DNA of 64,000 nucleotides from assembly GCF_020882245.1 (NCBI RefSeq), contig NC_083597.1, forward strand, positions 58,444,152 to 58,508,151. Direction: 5' to 3'. Positions 39,905 through 61,200 of the stretch are shown here, one piece after another (the stretch's first letter is position 1; the number at the start of each line of letters is the position of its first letter). The translations under genes were made by a program, and so were the position numbers. The notes under the pieces were generated by a model. It did no database searches. It was not told the DNA's origin and saw only the letters and a program-made list of their open reading frames with translations. This DNA comes from Rhopalosiphum padi (taxonomy: Eukaryota; Arthropoda; Insecta; Hemiptera; Aphididae).

Positions 39905-40332
39905 ATTACTACATTACACATATACACGGGGCAATGTGGGTTATACGATATACCTACTTGATACTTCCTTCCACATTAAAACCACCACTTAACTTCGGTT
40001 TATAAATATATTATAACGTATAACTTTGTATCTACGATCTGTGGCCTGTGCTCATCAAAACCAGTAGTTAGTAAAGTTAATGTCATAGGTTTATGGTTAA
40101 TGTAAAAAATATCTTATCAGTTGGATGCACTGTTTTTAATAACACTTGTTTGATTTGATTACAATTTACAAAATATTTTGGGCGTGTGATTCAAAGTTTA
40201 AACTGAAATTGTTCGTAAGAATTAAGGAATAAGACATTGAAATACAATTAATACAATACAAATCCATCCAGTAATGTAAGCTTTTAAATTGAGTCCTTCT
40301 AAATCGTTCGTCAAAATACAAATCTCATTACG

Positions 40333-40943
40333 ATGCCGTCCGCTCTTTGTATGTTTTGCATGAGCTTCATTGTTTTATACAGCGTTTATTCTGGTAAGGA
40401 AAACAATCTGAACATGTTTATGTTGATGTCCTGACCTAACAACTGAATATTTTCAGTAAATTAAATGATTCATTTTTGTTATTTTTTAGTATGTGGTCTC
40501 ATGTGTTGGCATTGCGATTCACTCCACGACCCCAAATGCATTGATCCATTTGACAATCACTCGATGCCAATGAAAGATTGTAAACTGGAAAAGTTGGACA
40601 CATATCCCGGTGTGCGAGGTACAATGTGCCGCAAAATTCGTCAAAAAGGTATAGTAGATAACATAAAAAAGTTAAATAAATGCTTACCTAAATGGCTTAT
40701 TGATTTAAATTATTTTTAGTGTACGGGAAATGGCGTTATTATCGGAGTTGTGCTTTTTTGGGCGAACCCGGCATTGGCGGTGACGAACGTTATTGTTTAA
40801 TGAGAACAGGCACACATAATATATTTACTGAATATTGTACTTGCAATTCTAGAGATGGATGCAATGGTGCATCCAACTTTTCATTTTCATTTTTAAGCTT
40901 GTTGTTAGCACCAGCTCTTATTGTTTACAGAATACTGCTGTAA
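40333..40943 (+). CDS. Ly6/uPAR three-finger protein, probable GPI-anchored (Ly6-A)
   Basis: Exons 40333-40393, 40490-40648 and 40720-40943 join in phase (both introns phase 1) to 147 aa. Residues 1-20 (M-P-S-A-L-C-M-F and so on) form a signal peptide. The mature domain begins V-C-G-L-M-C-W-H-C and carries about ten cysteines, ending E-Y-C-T-C-N-S-R-D-G-C-N-G, the Ly6/uPAR finger pattern closing with C-N. The last 20 or so residues (S-F-S-F-L-S-L-L-L-A-P-A-L-I-V) are hydrophobic, as for a GPI-attachment signal after G-A-S-N. Insect members of this family (quiver/sleepless, boudin, crooked, coiled) act at the surface in channel regulation or septate junctions; which one this is cannot be told. 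AATAAA lies at 41119. Its paralogue lies tail-to-tail 4 kb downstream. Confidence 0.9.
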
Positions 40944-43900
40944 TGTGTTCATCAAACAATATAAGTAGTTATTATCTTTATCTGAATAACTTTTTAAGAT
41001 TATAGAACATAGTTTTCAACAGGTATCTAATCATTTGATATTGTTTAAATTGTTATGGTATTTGCCATGATAAATTAACTGATAATGTAACTGATCCGTC
41101 CATTTTTAACTTATTTAATAATAAAATAACATTTATATTAAAAATATTTATAGTTTGTATTTTTTTTTTATATTTGTACATGAGAATTCTTAGATTATTT
41201 TGTGAATAAAATTATTTAGAATTATTAATTGCAACTTTAAAATTAAAATATACATGTATTTTTATATTTTTGATAAATGAAGTTTTAAAAAGCAATTTAT
41301 AGTTTTGTATTCTACATTTTAAATTTGTGCGTGACTCCGTATTATTAGTTACTAATTTTTAATAACTATTTTTTTATAATGGGTAAATGATCAATTTCAT
41401 TTTTACTTTTCATAATAATCCACTTTATTTTTGTATTTAAGTTTAAGATTATTTACTACACTTAACTGTATACGATAAGTTCTTTTTTATAAAATGGTTT
41501 ATATAACTTACAAAAATCTCTTTTAAATATACTATAGAATCTCATTTATTTATTTTTTTATCTTCATATTATATCAAATAATAGTTTTTTTTTAATATGT
41601 GTTACCTTTTCTATTTTTTAATTGTTGGTTAAAACAATTGTTTATTAAATTGTTCGTCTTTAAACAAGTAAATGTTAATTGTATATATTTAAACATATTA
41701 TTTACAACTACTTTGTTGATTGATGTCTAGAATGATAACTATATAAATATTAAAATATTATTACAAATCATTGTACAATTTTAATTTAATTTAAATATAA
41801 TAACCTATTGCTTATAATTAAATTGATTTTGTATTAGTCTCCAAATCATAAATACAATTCTACATTAGTTATTTCTATAATAATAATAAATTCAATGATT
41901 ATTACTGAATATTATGTTACTTTTATTTTACTTGTAACATAATACAAAAAATATTATTAATAAAAAGTGTAAAAGTCAATCATGTAGTTGCTAACAAATT
42001 TCACTAATTAGTAATTTTAGAACAATTTTGATTTATCTAGTTTTAAAGATTATGAATACAATTGTGAAAAATTATATACTATATAGACAATAAAAATGCA
42101 GTTATTGCCCATTCTACCACTAATTATTTTCTTCATATCAGCTGTCATCAGATTGTGTCCTTTACTGGCTATACTATGGCCCATATGAAAATAATATTAT
42201 TTCCAATTTATTGTAATTATTGTTTATTTGAATTTGATAGAATTAATTTTTGTCCATTAAAATATTAAAATAGTAATAATCATTTTACATAGCACACTAT
42301 TTACCTGATAATCAAAAACTGTATATACTTTTATACAATTTAACAAATTCACCTCTAAACGAATATTCTTAATCAGGGGCCTTCATACTGCATAAATGCA
42401 GATAACATTATATGTACAATTTAATTTTTGTCAACTATTTACTTGGCTGATACTTTTATCAAGATGAATGAGTCTTAAACTGGTTATCAATAAAAACTTA
42501 GCAGGCTGCAGGCCACCAAGACTAAATTTAGGACAAAAAAAAAATATTGCTGTACACCAAGCTAAGAAGTTTGGAATCCATAGCATTGTACATTTCTGAT
42601 TAATTTATTATGTTTATTATATTTTTAAAATTTGATTGTTATGTTTTTTCAATAAAATCATGGGTACTCTTTTGTAAAAGAAGTATTAACTAGTTTTACA
42701 TGAACGATTGGAAATATTATGTACATTTTATTACAAAATGTAGATAACCAAACAAAAAAATAATGTACAAATAGTTCAACAAAGTAGTTTCAATACATAT
42801 GCGTAATCAACTTTTGGTATTTATACATTTTGTGCATTGAGAAGATTAATTAAAATATTATACACAAAATATAAGTAATACCACAGTAATATTACAACTC
42901 ATACATTAAAAAAATGTATTAACTAAGTTTGTAATTTAATGAGAAAAATGAGATAGATGTTTACTATCTTGAAATTAAACATATTTTTTAAGAATGTAGG
43001 AGCATACTTATATAATTTTTTATCTATACTTTATCTTTACACTGAGATATAACTAACCTGTGTAAAATGTGAACGCTGTTATATCACTACAATTGAATAA
43101 TTATTCAGTTTGGTTTTAAATTTCAGCAATAACAATATTTTACAATAATTGTGCAGTGCTATTAGAGAATTAAAAATTGTTTTAAAATAAAAACTTTTCA
43201 TTTTTTTTATGACTACTAATAAAACAGAAATTCATTTGAAAATATTGTTTATTATAGTGACAAATACATATTACAACAGATAATAATGAAGCAAACGTAA
43301 TACTTAAGTACGTAAATTTTTTTTTTAGCTTTAATTTTTAACCAAACTTATTGCATATTATTCGCAATTTTAATAAAAATGTTATTTATTTATATGTTTT
43401 TATTTCAAATAAAATATAAAACAGTAATTATACAAGTCTTTATGTAATATAATGCATAATGATAGAAAATTAAAGTTATTTAAAATAAATTTACTTTTGA
43501 GAATATAAATATTAAAATATAAATGACATTTGTTATTGACCCATAGATACAACCTATTTTTGATAGTTCAGCTTATATTTAATTTTAAAGAATTTCTGTT
43601 ATCTAATGTGGGTATACAGTTATACAACTTTTCTTCTTACTTTTTAGAATTTCACTTTTAATTACATGAGGTTAGCTATATAGTTATTTGCTTAATTTAT
43701 TATTAATACAATAAAAACAAATTATTTTTAGTGGATGACAGTGCATTGTCTTCTTTCTGAAACCCATTTGCAACATAAATAAAATGCAGTCATATAAAAT
43801 AATTATTTTATGATTTTTAAATAATTGTAGAATAAATCGTATATCACAAATATTAGGAAGATTTTTGAAAGTTTGACTTATCAACTGTATATTTTATTAT

Positions 43901-44907
43901 TATTTGTCTGTGTTAGACTGTAAAAATCATTAAAAAAAAAAAATTATAATTTTAAATGGATATTAAATCATTTGAAGACAATATTATTTAGATGAACTGA
44001 AAGGTTCAGTGTAGAACAGGTTATCTACATTTTTTGAAATTGTTCAGGAGATAACCTGTTTTCGCATAGTACACTGTATACCGGGTATCTTCATTTATAT
44101 ATTAGCTCATTTAATGAATAGACTTACCTAATTATTGCACTGAAAAGCAGAACAAATTATTTTTTATCAGATCATGTTAGAAAATACATTTTGAATAAAA
44201 GCAGAGATCAGTGTAATCAAAGTGATTTTTTCACCAAACTCTTCAATTGATATGTCATATTCTCAAAAATATTATTCTTTATCATTTTTATGATAGGTGA
44301 TTTCACTGTAAGATCACTTAAAAACATGAAAACAATTATTGTATTTTGCATAACTGAAACAAAAATCAATTTTAAAACTTTAAGTTGTCACTGTTACATA
44401 ATTTGTTTTTTTAAGTACATTACATTTAACTAATTGTCTACTAAATATTTATTTATGATGCGCTTACAAATTGTATGAACTTAAATTAGTCATAAACAGC
44501 TCTGAGATTATATGCAATTCAATTTTTTCTTGCTTCATTAATATATGTACAAAAATATAGCATTAGGTACATTAGGTAATCAGAAAAAACCATAATCAGC
44601 ATGAAACTAAAATAGAAAATATATAATGCGACTTACTGTATTCCCAAATATAATTTTCTATCTTACATTCACACCTAACACTAAAATAATAAACTTCACA
44701 AGATATCGATGTTTGATCCAGGTACTGAGTATTAGACATTAAAAAAAAAAAATAACTAACTTTTTAAATTTGTATTATAAAATATAACAGTTTATTTATT
44801 AAAAGTAATAATTAAGTGAATTATAAAATGTATAAAAAAAATGTAGTGATCAACACACTAAAAAGTTTGGACGGAATTTGTTACGAGCTTACACTATTAA
44901 GTATAAA
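40944..44907. other. AT-rich spacer between convergent Ly6 genes
   Basis: Holds the 3' UTRs of both Ly6 genes (AATAAA at 41119 on plus; AATAAA on minus at 44796-44791) and a long hairpin at 44008-44076. The minus-strand frame at 43684-43884 is AT-driven. No other gene was seen. Confidence 0.6.
44008..44076. other. Imperfect hairpin, 12-bp perfect core plus 7-bp outer stem
   Basis: AACAGGTTATCT (44015-44026) pairs with AGATAACCTGTT (44049-44060) across a 22-base loop. An outer CAGTGTA pairs with TACACTG beyond a bulge. The size and shape are in the range of a microRNA precursor or a very short inverted-repeat element. No target-site duplication was seen around it, and no expression evidence exists. 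Confidence 0.45.
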
Positions 44908-45546
44908 TCAATTTCTTAAAATGTACATAGTAATTAATGAACACAGTGTGGTTGTTATTATGGATAATGGTGTAATATTGGTTGACGAATTACAGTTATC
45001 TTCTGAACAATAACATTCTTCCCAATAGACTCCATTCCATTCAACTCCCCAGTTACATACACCAGTTACACCAGTATCTGAAACTGATCCACAACGGCGG
45101 ATCACATTTCTCCAACGACCATCCCCTTGAAATTAAAAACATATTAGTATTAGTATATTATTACATAATGATATTGATAATATTGGTCATATTAATTCTT
45201 CGACACTTTTGACTCACATATAAATCCTCTAAGACCTTGTTTGGTTACTTTAACACAAAATGTGCCTGGCGTATGAGATTCATCACTGGTGCATTCTACC
45301 GAGACATGGCGATCCTTGTGGAATTTTTCATATGCACCACAATTATCAGATCCTTTTGGATCACTACTTGTAGAACATTGATAGCATTGGATTCCACTCA
45401 CTATACAGGACAAATAAAGCTTTAATAATTGTTATGAAAGGGCGTGACAAAGGATAGCCACACCTTTTAAACATAAAATTACCTTTATGCAAGAATGAAA
45501 GACCTAAAACAACTAATATAAAACATGAAAGTATAGTGGATTTCAT
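44908..45546 (-). CDS. Ly6/uPAR three-finger protein, probable GPI-anchored (Ly6-B)
   Basis: Read from 45546 down, exons 45546-45483, 45400-45218 and 45125-44908 join in phase (both introns phase 1) to 154 aa. Residues 1-21 (M-K-S-T-I-L-S-C-F and so on) form a signal peptide. The mature part opens V-S-G-I-Q-C-Y-Q-C, contains ten cysteines and closes E-E-C-Y-C-S-E-D-N-C-N-S, the Ly6 C-N ending. The last 25 residues (I-T-P-L-S-I-I-T-T-T-L-C-S-L-I) are a likely GPI signal. Intron positions and phases match Ly6-A, which marks the two as paralogues by duplication. The motif G-R-W-R-N-V-I-R-R-C-G parallels G-K-W-R-Y-Y-R-S-C in Ly6-A. It is divergent to the helicase gene, with 867 bp between start codons that may hold a shared promoter region. 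Confidence 0.9.
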
Positions 45547-46413
45547 AGTAATAAAAATACAAAATAAGACTATTCGGTTTCAAAATAAATATAGATAATT
45601 CAACGGCGATATAGAAATAGAATTACGTTTAAAACAATTTTAAATTATTTAATGGTAAATACTACATAATAGTAATTCAAAAGGAAATTTGATTAAGATG
45701 ACTAATATAAATGATAATAGGTAAAATATAAACAAAACAACCAGGGGTGCTCAGACCAGTGTGAAATATGTGTTAGAAGTTAGAACCACGAGTAATATAT
45801 TATTTATGTGACTACTTTAATTAAAATTAATTTTTAAATATTTTAAATCTTAAAAATCTTGTTATTGATGAATTAAAAATAAAATAATATTTCGTGCTTA
45901 ATAAAATACATAAAACATTGAATTATCAATTAATATTAATTAGAGAAAAAAATCGAGTATGTTATCTACTTGACTACATTATATAGTTATATTATTCAAA
46001 AAGTAAAAAAGTGCTTTTTTTTTTGATTAAAAATTGTTTTTTGTGTACGAAGTTTCTTCTCCATGATGACGCCATGTTAACATTTTTAACACAAATTTTT
46101 CTATGCCGAATGCCGATTGCTGAGTGCTGACTGAGACTGAGTTTCACAAATCACCAAGCACACAAACTAAATTAGGTAACTAATAATAATTACAAAGTTC
46201 ATAGTTCATTACATACTTCATCCACAAACACAATAATATGTTTATATTTACTATTTACTAAACAGTTCTGGAGTTGTTATTGATTTATGTCGTACGTCAA
46301 TCGTCAATGTTTTGATTTGTTTATTAAGCTAAATTTCTGGGGCAGTAAAAATAACTTTTAAGCGTACATTTTATAGTTCATATTTGTACTGTTGTTGATC
46401 CGCCGACCTGTGA
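45547..46413. promoter_or_regulatory. Divergent intergenic region between Ly6-B and the DEAD-box helicase
   Basis: This 867-bp gap separates two genes that point away from each other. It must hold both 5' UTRs and core promoters. No clear TATA box was singled out. The stretch at 46050-46150 and 46280-46413 is less AT-rich and probably holds the helicase start site. Confidence 0.55.
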
Positions 46414-54825
<8,412 letters not shown>

Positions 54826-57405
54826 TGACGATTAACGAACAAACAATTTCCATTTTGGTTGTTTTATACTTATACAATATTTTTTTTATTTATTTTTTTT
54901 TTTTTTGCAATAGATTCCCCATTATTTTGTTTTAACTATAAATTGTCATTATTTTTTTGTTTATATTTTTAAAAAATAATTTTTTACACAAAATATAAAT
55001 AAGTGTATAGTATGTTTGTTTATCAAAAATTAACTATAAATTAAAATTATAATATTTCTACTTATAACATTTAAAAATAACTATAAAACAACTTTATAGA
55101 TAAATTTATAAATATCAATGTAGATACATTTTAATTTTTGTATATTATAATGAATTGTTAAAGTGTATTTGATTGAATACATAAATTCTTCTAATTGTAT
55201 GTAATTATTGATAAGTTATAATCTTTAATCTAGTTTATAATATTAGTTTAAAAAAAATTGATTTTTGAAGTTTATTCATATTATACCTAATAATTGTAGT
55301 CATATTTTAACAAATATAAATTTTATAATCATTATTAATTTATTTACATGTTTAGGTTAACAAATATCTAATAATTCCATCCTAGTTGCGTTGTCAAAAT
55401 AACTTCCAAAATTTGTATGTAATGGAATAATTTTCAAATTAATTGTAAGTAAAAAAATATATATAATATATATATACATGTTACCTATTATTGGTTTCCT
55501 TACATTATATTCAGCTATACCTATGTATTATAAAAAACTTAACTTAAAATTTAATTTTTTAAATAAAAATTATTACATTTATTGAATTTGGCTTACATTT
55601 TTTCATCCTTTCTTTACATTAAGTGTTTTAAAAATAGCATTGTACATATGCATAAAATAAAGGGAAATGTAATACTAAGAATAAAAAATATTTCTCAATT
55701 TTAGATCTGTTGTATTCAAAATATATATCCTAGTAAATAGCTACTTTAGTATTCAGATATTTTGTAACCGTAATTTTAAAGTTGATGGAAAGTTTATAAA
55801 GAATACAGTGGTGGCTTGAGTCTTCAAAACTCTTGGGGCAAGCTTCATAAACTACCCACCCATCAACTAAATTTACCAAGTTCAATGCAATTTTTTTAGT
55901 TCCTCTAAAGTTACATTTTTCATGTACTTTTACAACTAATTATAGATAAACTTATTTTAACTTTAATTTTGGCTATCATTTAATCTGACCAACATATAAA
56001 AAAAATTAATGATAATAATTAATTAATATGTAATATGTTATAATTTATAACTTATAAATTTATAATAGCTTAAAACAGCCGAGCAAATGTGTACCACTAT
56101 GCTGTAACATATTAGATTTAAATTAGTATTCTTATAACAAGCAGCTTCTGAAAGAATATTAATAACTAAAACTTGCATGAAACATTTTTAAAGTAAAATT
56201 AAAAATAATTAAGATTTTCTTTCTTTTTATATTACACATACATGTATCCTTTACTAATGTATGCGTATGAGACATGTTTTGCACACTGGGAAATGTGAAA
56301 AGACATTGGGGTTTGAAAGAAAAATATATGACCTAATGTTTAACAGACTTCAAAAGCTTTCAAATAACTAAGAAGTACTTGTGGCAATTATTATAGTAAA
56401 AACCAAATGGGAAAATGTTGTCTCTACCAACTAGGGTAATAAAAACAAGATAAATAGGAGTGACCAAATGATCTTATCTTAGGCGGTATACCATTTTCGA
56501 TTGAAGCAGCAAAAGACCCTATAAATGGTCAATAAAGAATTTTTTTTTTGTTATCTTACATACTAATATGGCAATAATGCTTGAATATATTATTGGAGCT
56601 ATTACAATAATAGGTTAGGTTAGTATGATATTATGAAAATAATAAACATACATTAAATTCAATTGGTTTTTAGTAGCAACTAACAATACTATATTTTATT
56701 CTTATTACTTAGTACTTATGTTTATGTCTATTGACTACCACGAATTAACCTAGTTAGATATAGTTCTTAGTTCTATAAAATGTTATTATCTTAGTTCGTG
56801 CTGACTAGTGACTACTGAGAAAAAAATCAAAAAACATTTAAAAACTTCCCAATCAGCCATAGCTGCTGAGATGCTGCCAAAGTATTTAATCTATTTTGTG
56901 GTATCACATATTATCACTGTTATCGATAATATCAATTTAAGGTTATCTTTTTTTAATAATATTGTGCAATAAATATGATAATAGAAACTAATATAGTATT
57001 AAGATTTAAAATTTATTTTTAACTTAACTAATTTAAATGTATTATTTACTTTCACATAACTATTAACTAGTTACTATAGTTAACTACGTAGTACATAAAG
57101 CTAAAACTAAAATGATCTAATGTATTAATTCATTGTGTCACAATCTCAGTGAATCATACCGAATTGAATATTTACGTCAGTCGCCAAACACTATGCCTTG
57201 TGTTATAGCACCACTCTGTATTAAATAATAGTGATAAATATTTCATCAATTACGATTAAGCGACTGTTGAATGAAAATTTCTATACCATAATTTTAGTAC
57301 GTACAAAATAATCTTAATTAAAAATCGTAAGATGTTTTTCTATTAAAGAAACATCAGGAAATATCATGCTTCTTCGATCAAAACATTAGACCAGATAAAA
57401 AGAAA
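54826..57405. other. Helicase 3' region and intergenic DNA
   Basis: Holds the helicase 3' UTR. Nothing else is supportable. A CAGTGGTGGCTTGAG at 55808 resembles a hAT-type end but has no partner. Confidence 0.55.
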
Positions 57406-58284
57406 ATGATATTCAAAGCACTTAATAAAGTGCGGCCCATGTGTGGCTTGCATTGTCCTCTAAACTCTGTGTTTAACAAACGTACACACAATACTAGTTC
57501 AAACAGTGAACAAAAAAAGAGAATACAGTCTACTGTATATTATCTTTCTTCATTAGGAGTATTAACAGTCGGTCTAAGTTATGCGGCTGTGCCACTGTAC
57601 AAAATGTTTTGTCAGGTGAGAATTTTCATTATTTTTTAATTATGTGTACATAACATGGATAAGTTACTAAAATGTATATCCATTTGTAGGCATTCAGTTA
57701 TGGTGGAACACTGAACCATAACATAGAAGATTCTAAAGTAGAAACAATGAAGCCTAATAGAAACCGAGAGATCAAAGTTCATTTCACTGCTGATACATCG
57801 TCCAGTATGCAATGGAGCTTTAAACCTCTTCAGAATGAAATCAGAGTAATACCTTTAAGTTTAATAGAGCATTGATAAGAAAAACTTAATATGTATTATG
57901 TTTATATTAGGTAGCACCAGGTGAAACAGCATTAGCATTCTATACAGCTAAAAATCCATTAGACAAGCCAATTACGGGTATCAGCACCTACAATGTTGTA
58001 CCTTTTGAGGCAGGACAATATTTTAATAAAATTCAATGTTTTTGTTTTGAAGAACAACAGTTAAATCCAAATGAAGAAGTATTTATAAAGCCATCTATAG
58101 TATAACAACAGTACCTATTGGTTATGATTTTTAATTTTTTTAGGTTGATATGCCAGTATTTTTTTTTATTGATCCAGAGTATACAACTGATCCGAAAATG
58201 GAGAACATTGATGACATAACACTGTCCTACACATTCTTTGAAGCCAAACAAGGCATGGATTTATCAAATATTTTCAAACACTGA
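57406..58284 (+). CDS. COX11: Cytochrome c oxidase assembly protein COX11, mitochondrial
   Basis: Exons 57406-57615, 57690-57845, 57911-58078 and 58144-58284 (all introns phase 0) give 224 aa. COX11 is an inner-membrane copper chaperone that delivers copper to the CuB site of cytochrome oxidase subunit 1. Residues 1-42 are basic with few acids, as for a mitochondrial presequence. Residues about 44-65 form one transmembrane helix ending Y-A-A-V-P-L-Y-K-M-F-C-Q (C69), a family signature, followed by A-F-S-Y-G-G-T. The copper-binding C-F-C-F motif has C165 and C167 within K-I-Q-C-F-C-F-E-E-Q. The end, including P-V-F-F-F-I-D-P-E-Y and L-S-Y-T-F-F, is complete and matches the usual family layout. 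Start is the first ATG before the presequence. Confidence 0.96.
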
Positions 58285-61200
58285 TACAGTATATAATTTA
58301 TGCTTCTGATAGTAAACTTTGTTAATATTATTGCATATACGCTTTGGTTTAATATATTTTGGTATAAACAAAATGTATAATATATATTTTATAAAAAGTT
58401 TTGAAACTTAAAATAGTTAAAATTCTGTTCCTGATTTTTGTTAATTTGTACTTATTATTATTACCATAGTAAGACTATTAAGCATTGAGTATTGATAATG
58501 AGACCTAATCAGAGTAGTTTAAATTATAACCCAATTACCATCACAAAGTAAAAGTAAATGTTTATAATTAAAATAGATAACTTTTAAAACAAAATAAGGT
58601 TTGACAAGAATAGTTTTTAAGGTAGTAGGCTAATACAGAAATTGAGTTCGAGAGGTATTAGAACGATTGTATTTAATAGGTATTTTCAATGACACATATG
58701 GTTAATTGAGATTTTACAGATTCGGGATTCCTGAGATTCTATGTTACACAATAAAATAGGCTTAAATAAATATTTTGAACAAATAAATATTAATTTTCAT
58801 CAATATGAGTAGAAATGAATTCTCAAACACATTGAGTAGTTGGAATTTTGTAAGAAATTAATTCTTGAATTTGAGCAGTTAGAGAGAAATCAAATTTGAT
58901 GTCTATACCGTTAAAAATATTATAATTTATATGAAATTATTTTCCAAGAACGTTATGGTTAGGTATATGAATATGAATATAAATTCGTAAAAATGAAGTT
59001 AGGTCCATCTTCAAATGTAAGTAATAAACTAATAGGTAGTAGTTACTATAGATAAATAACTACAGTGTTGATTATGGTATTACATTCTGTGAAGTGTGAA
59101 GCCAGCCTTCAATTTTCAGTTTGAAAATATGCAATATGCATTTGTATATTGATGTAGAAAAGTTATGATAATTTAACGATTAATTTAAAAAATAACTTTC
59201 CGTTGGAAATAATAATTATATTACCTATTATCATAAATAAATAACATATATTTTACTTACAGTAACAGTACAGTACAGAGCACAGTTGTTAGATATTATA
59301 TAAAAGATAATAAAAAATTCAACAATTAAACTATGAAACGATAAACTAGTTATGGTTAATTCTGAAGCTATAATTTCAAAATCCAAAAAACATATTACAG
59401 AACCTAATCAATATTACAACAATATTATTATTTAGTACTGATTTTGAAAGTTGCATAAATTGATCAGATACAAAATACAACAAATGTAACAGATTCTTTA
59501 TTGGTAATAAAAAATAGTGCTGAATGAATGGAAATAAGCTTAATGTTGTAATTGTATTATATGTTTCCTGTATGTAAGTATGTGCAATATATTTAAATAA
59601 AACAGGAATTAAAAACAAAAAGTATATTATTCTGTAGTTATATAAATAGTGCTAAAATTACCAATTGATTAATCTGTATACAATATGCAACTATAGCATT
59701 AATTGTAATATGCACTATTACACATGCACAAAGTATTTTATCAAATAGGTATTATATTATTCTTAAAACAGTTGGATATTTGTATTATTTTCAACATATT
59801 ATGTTATAACTTTAAGCAGTGATTGATTTAAATGTAATCAATCATAACAAATCTGGATTGATTAATTAACAGGAATTGCATTTTTGATTTTTGGAAGTTC
59901 TAAATTGCAAAAATGGAATAATGAGGAACAAAAGGATGTAAAGGAGATTCAACCTATAGTATGATTGTGAGAAATGTAAAATCTAAAAAGAACGTCCAAG
60001 AAATAAACATTGTATAAATACACTACAAAGACCATGTATTAAAATTATTTAAATTTTAATATCATAATAATTAAAAGTAATATTATTTTTAAAATGGTTA
60101 AATATATTTCTATATCTAATATTTTTAAAGTATATGTGAAAATGATTTAAATTACAATACGTGATATAATATTTATATTATTATTGTGTAGGTAGGTATT
60201 TTTTGACATATCTTATTTTATATAAATAAAGTAGCGCCTATCATCTGTTTCAGGAACAATTTCTAAATTTTAATACCTACCTAAATTAATTGTGTTTCTA
60301 TTTGACCATATTATCTTATAAAGTGTCGGATAATACTAATTTTCTGTGAGAATTATATCATTGAATAATTGTTATGTACATTTGTAAAATTTGTATATAT
60401 AAATTAATGAATTTTTTTTAAATTAAGTTGTTTTTATTTCTATATATTTGTATAGAAAATGTAAACTGGCTGAATTATACACATTTTTCTACTACGTTGC
60501 TGTCTATTTCGTGTTACCTTTATATCTTGTTGGTTGTTCATATTTCTAAATAATATTTTCTAAAATGTTTATGGATAATTATTATGGCAATTAATAAAAT
60601 TAAATAATTTATGTGTCCCTATGCCCAACGCCCCTACATATACGATTTATATATTACACACCGCACCAGCGTTCTCGTAAAGCAATCTCACGTCGACATT
60701 GCTATAGTTCTAGGTTCTACATATTATGGATTACAAGAACACGGTGGTCCCTGATCCATTTATTATATAAGAGTATATAAATATATTGATAATACAAAAA
60801 GTGTACGTTTATTTAGTACATAAATGTGAATTGGACTGGCGGTGATATCTAAGTATTGAGATTTGAGAAAGAAGTAAAACCTACTGGCAGACTTATTGGA
60901 AAGAGATCATAAAGTTTAACCCTCCTTCCAATTATCAGCGTTGGAAATTTATTATACTAATCCGTTAAAGATAATGTGCAAATTTTAGAAGTTTTAAAGT
61001 TTAGTAAATGGGGGAGGAGTAGCCAAAATCATGAATCTCCAAGATACTTATATACTATAAGATATTTAGAATTTAACAGGAAAAATTTAAAAAAGCTATA
61101 TTTCCTAGTATATATTCATTAGGTGTATTATTGATTTATATAATAAATTAAACTCTATATTCTTTAAAGATCATAAGCGTGCTCAGGATTTTCTATCTGG

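Noticed and set aside
55808..55870. CAGTGGTGGCTTGAG, possible hAT end
   Set aside because: No inverted partner or target duplication could be found.
56612..56624. TTAGG-type telomere repeat
   Set aside because: Only two adjacent units (similar loose matches near 28441); too short to be an interstitial telomere array.
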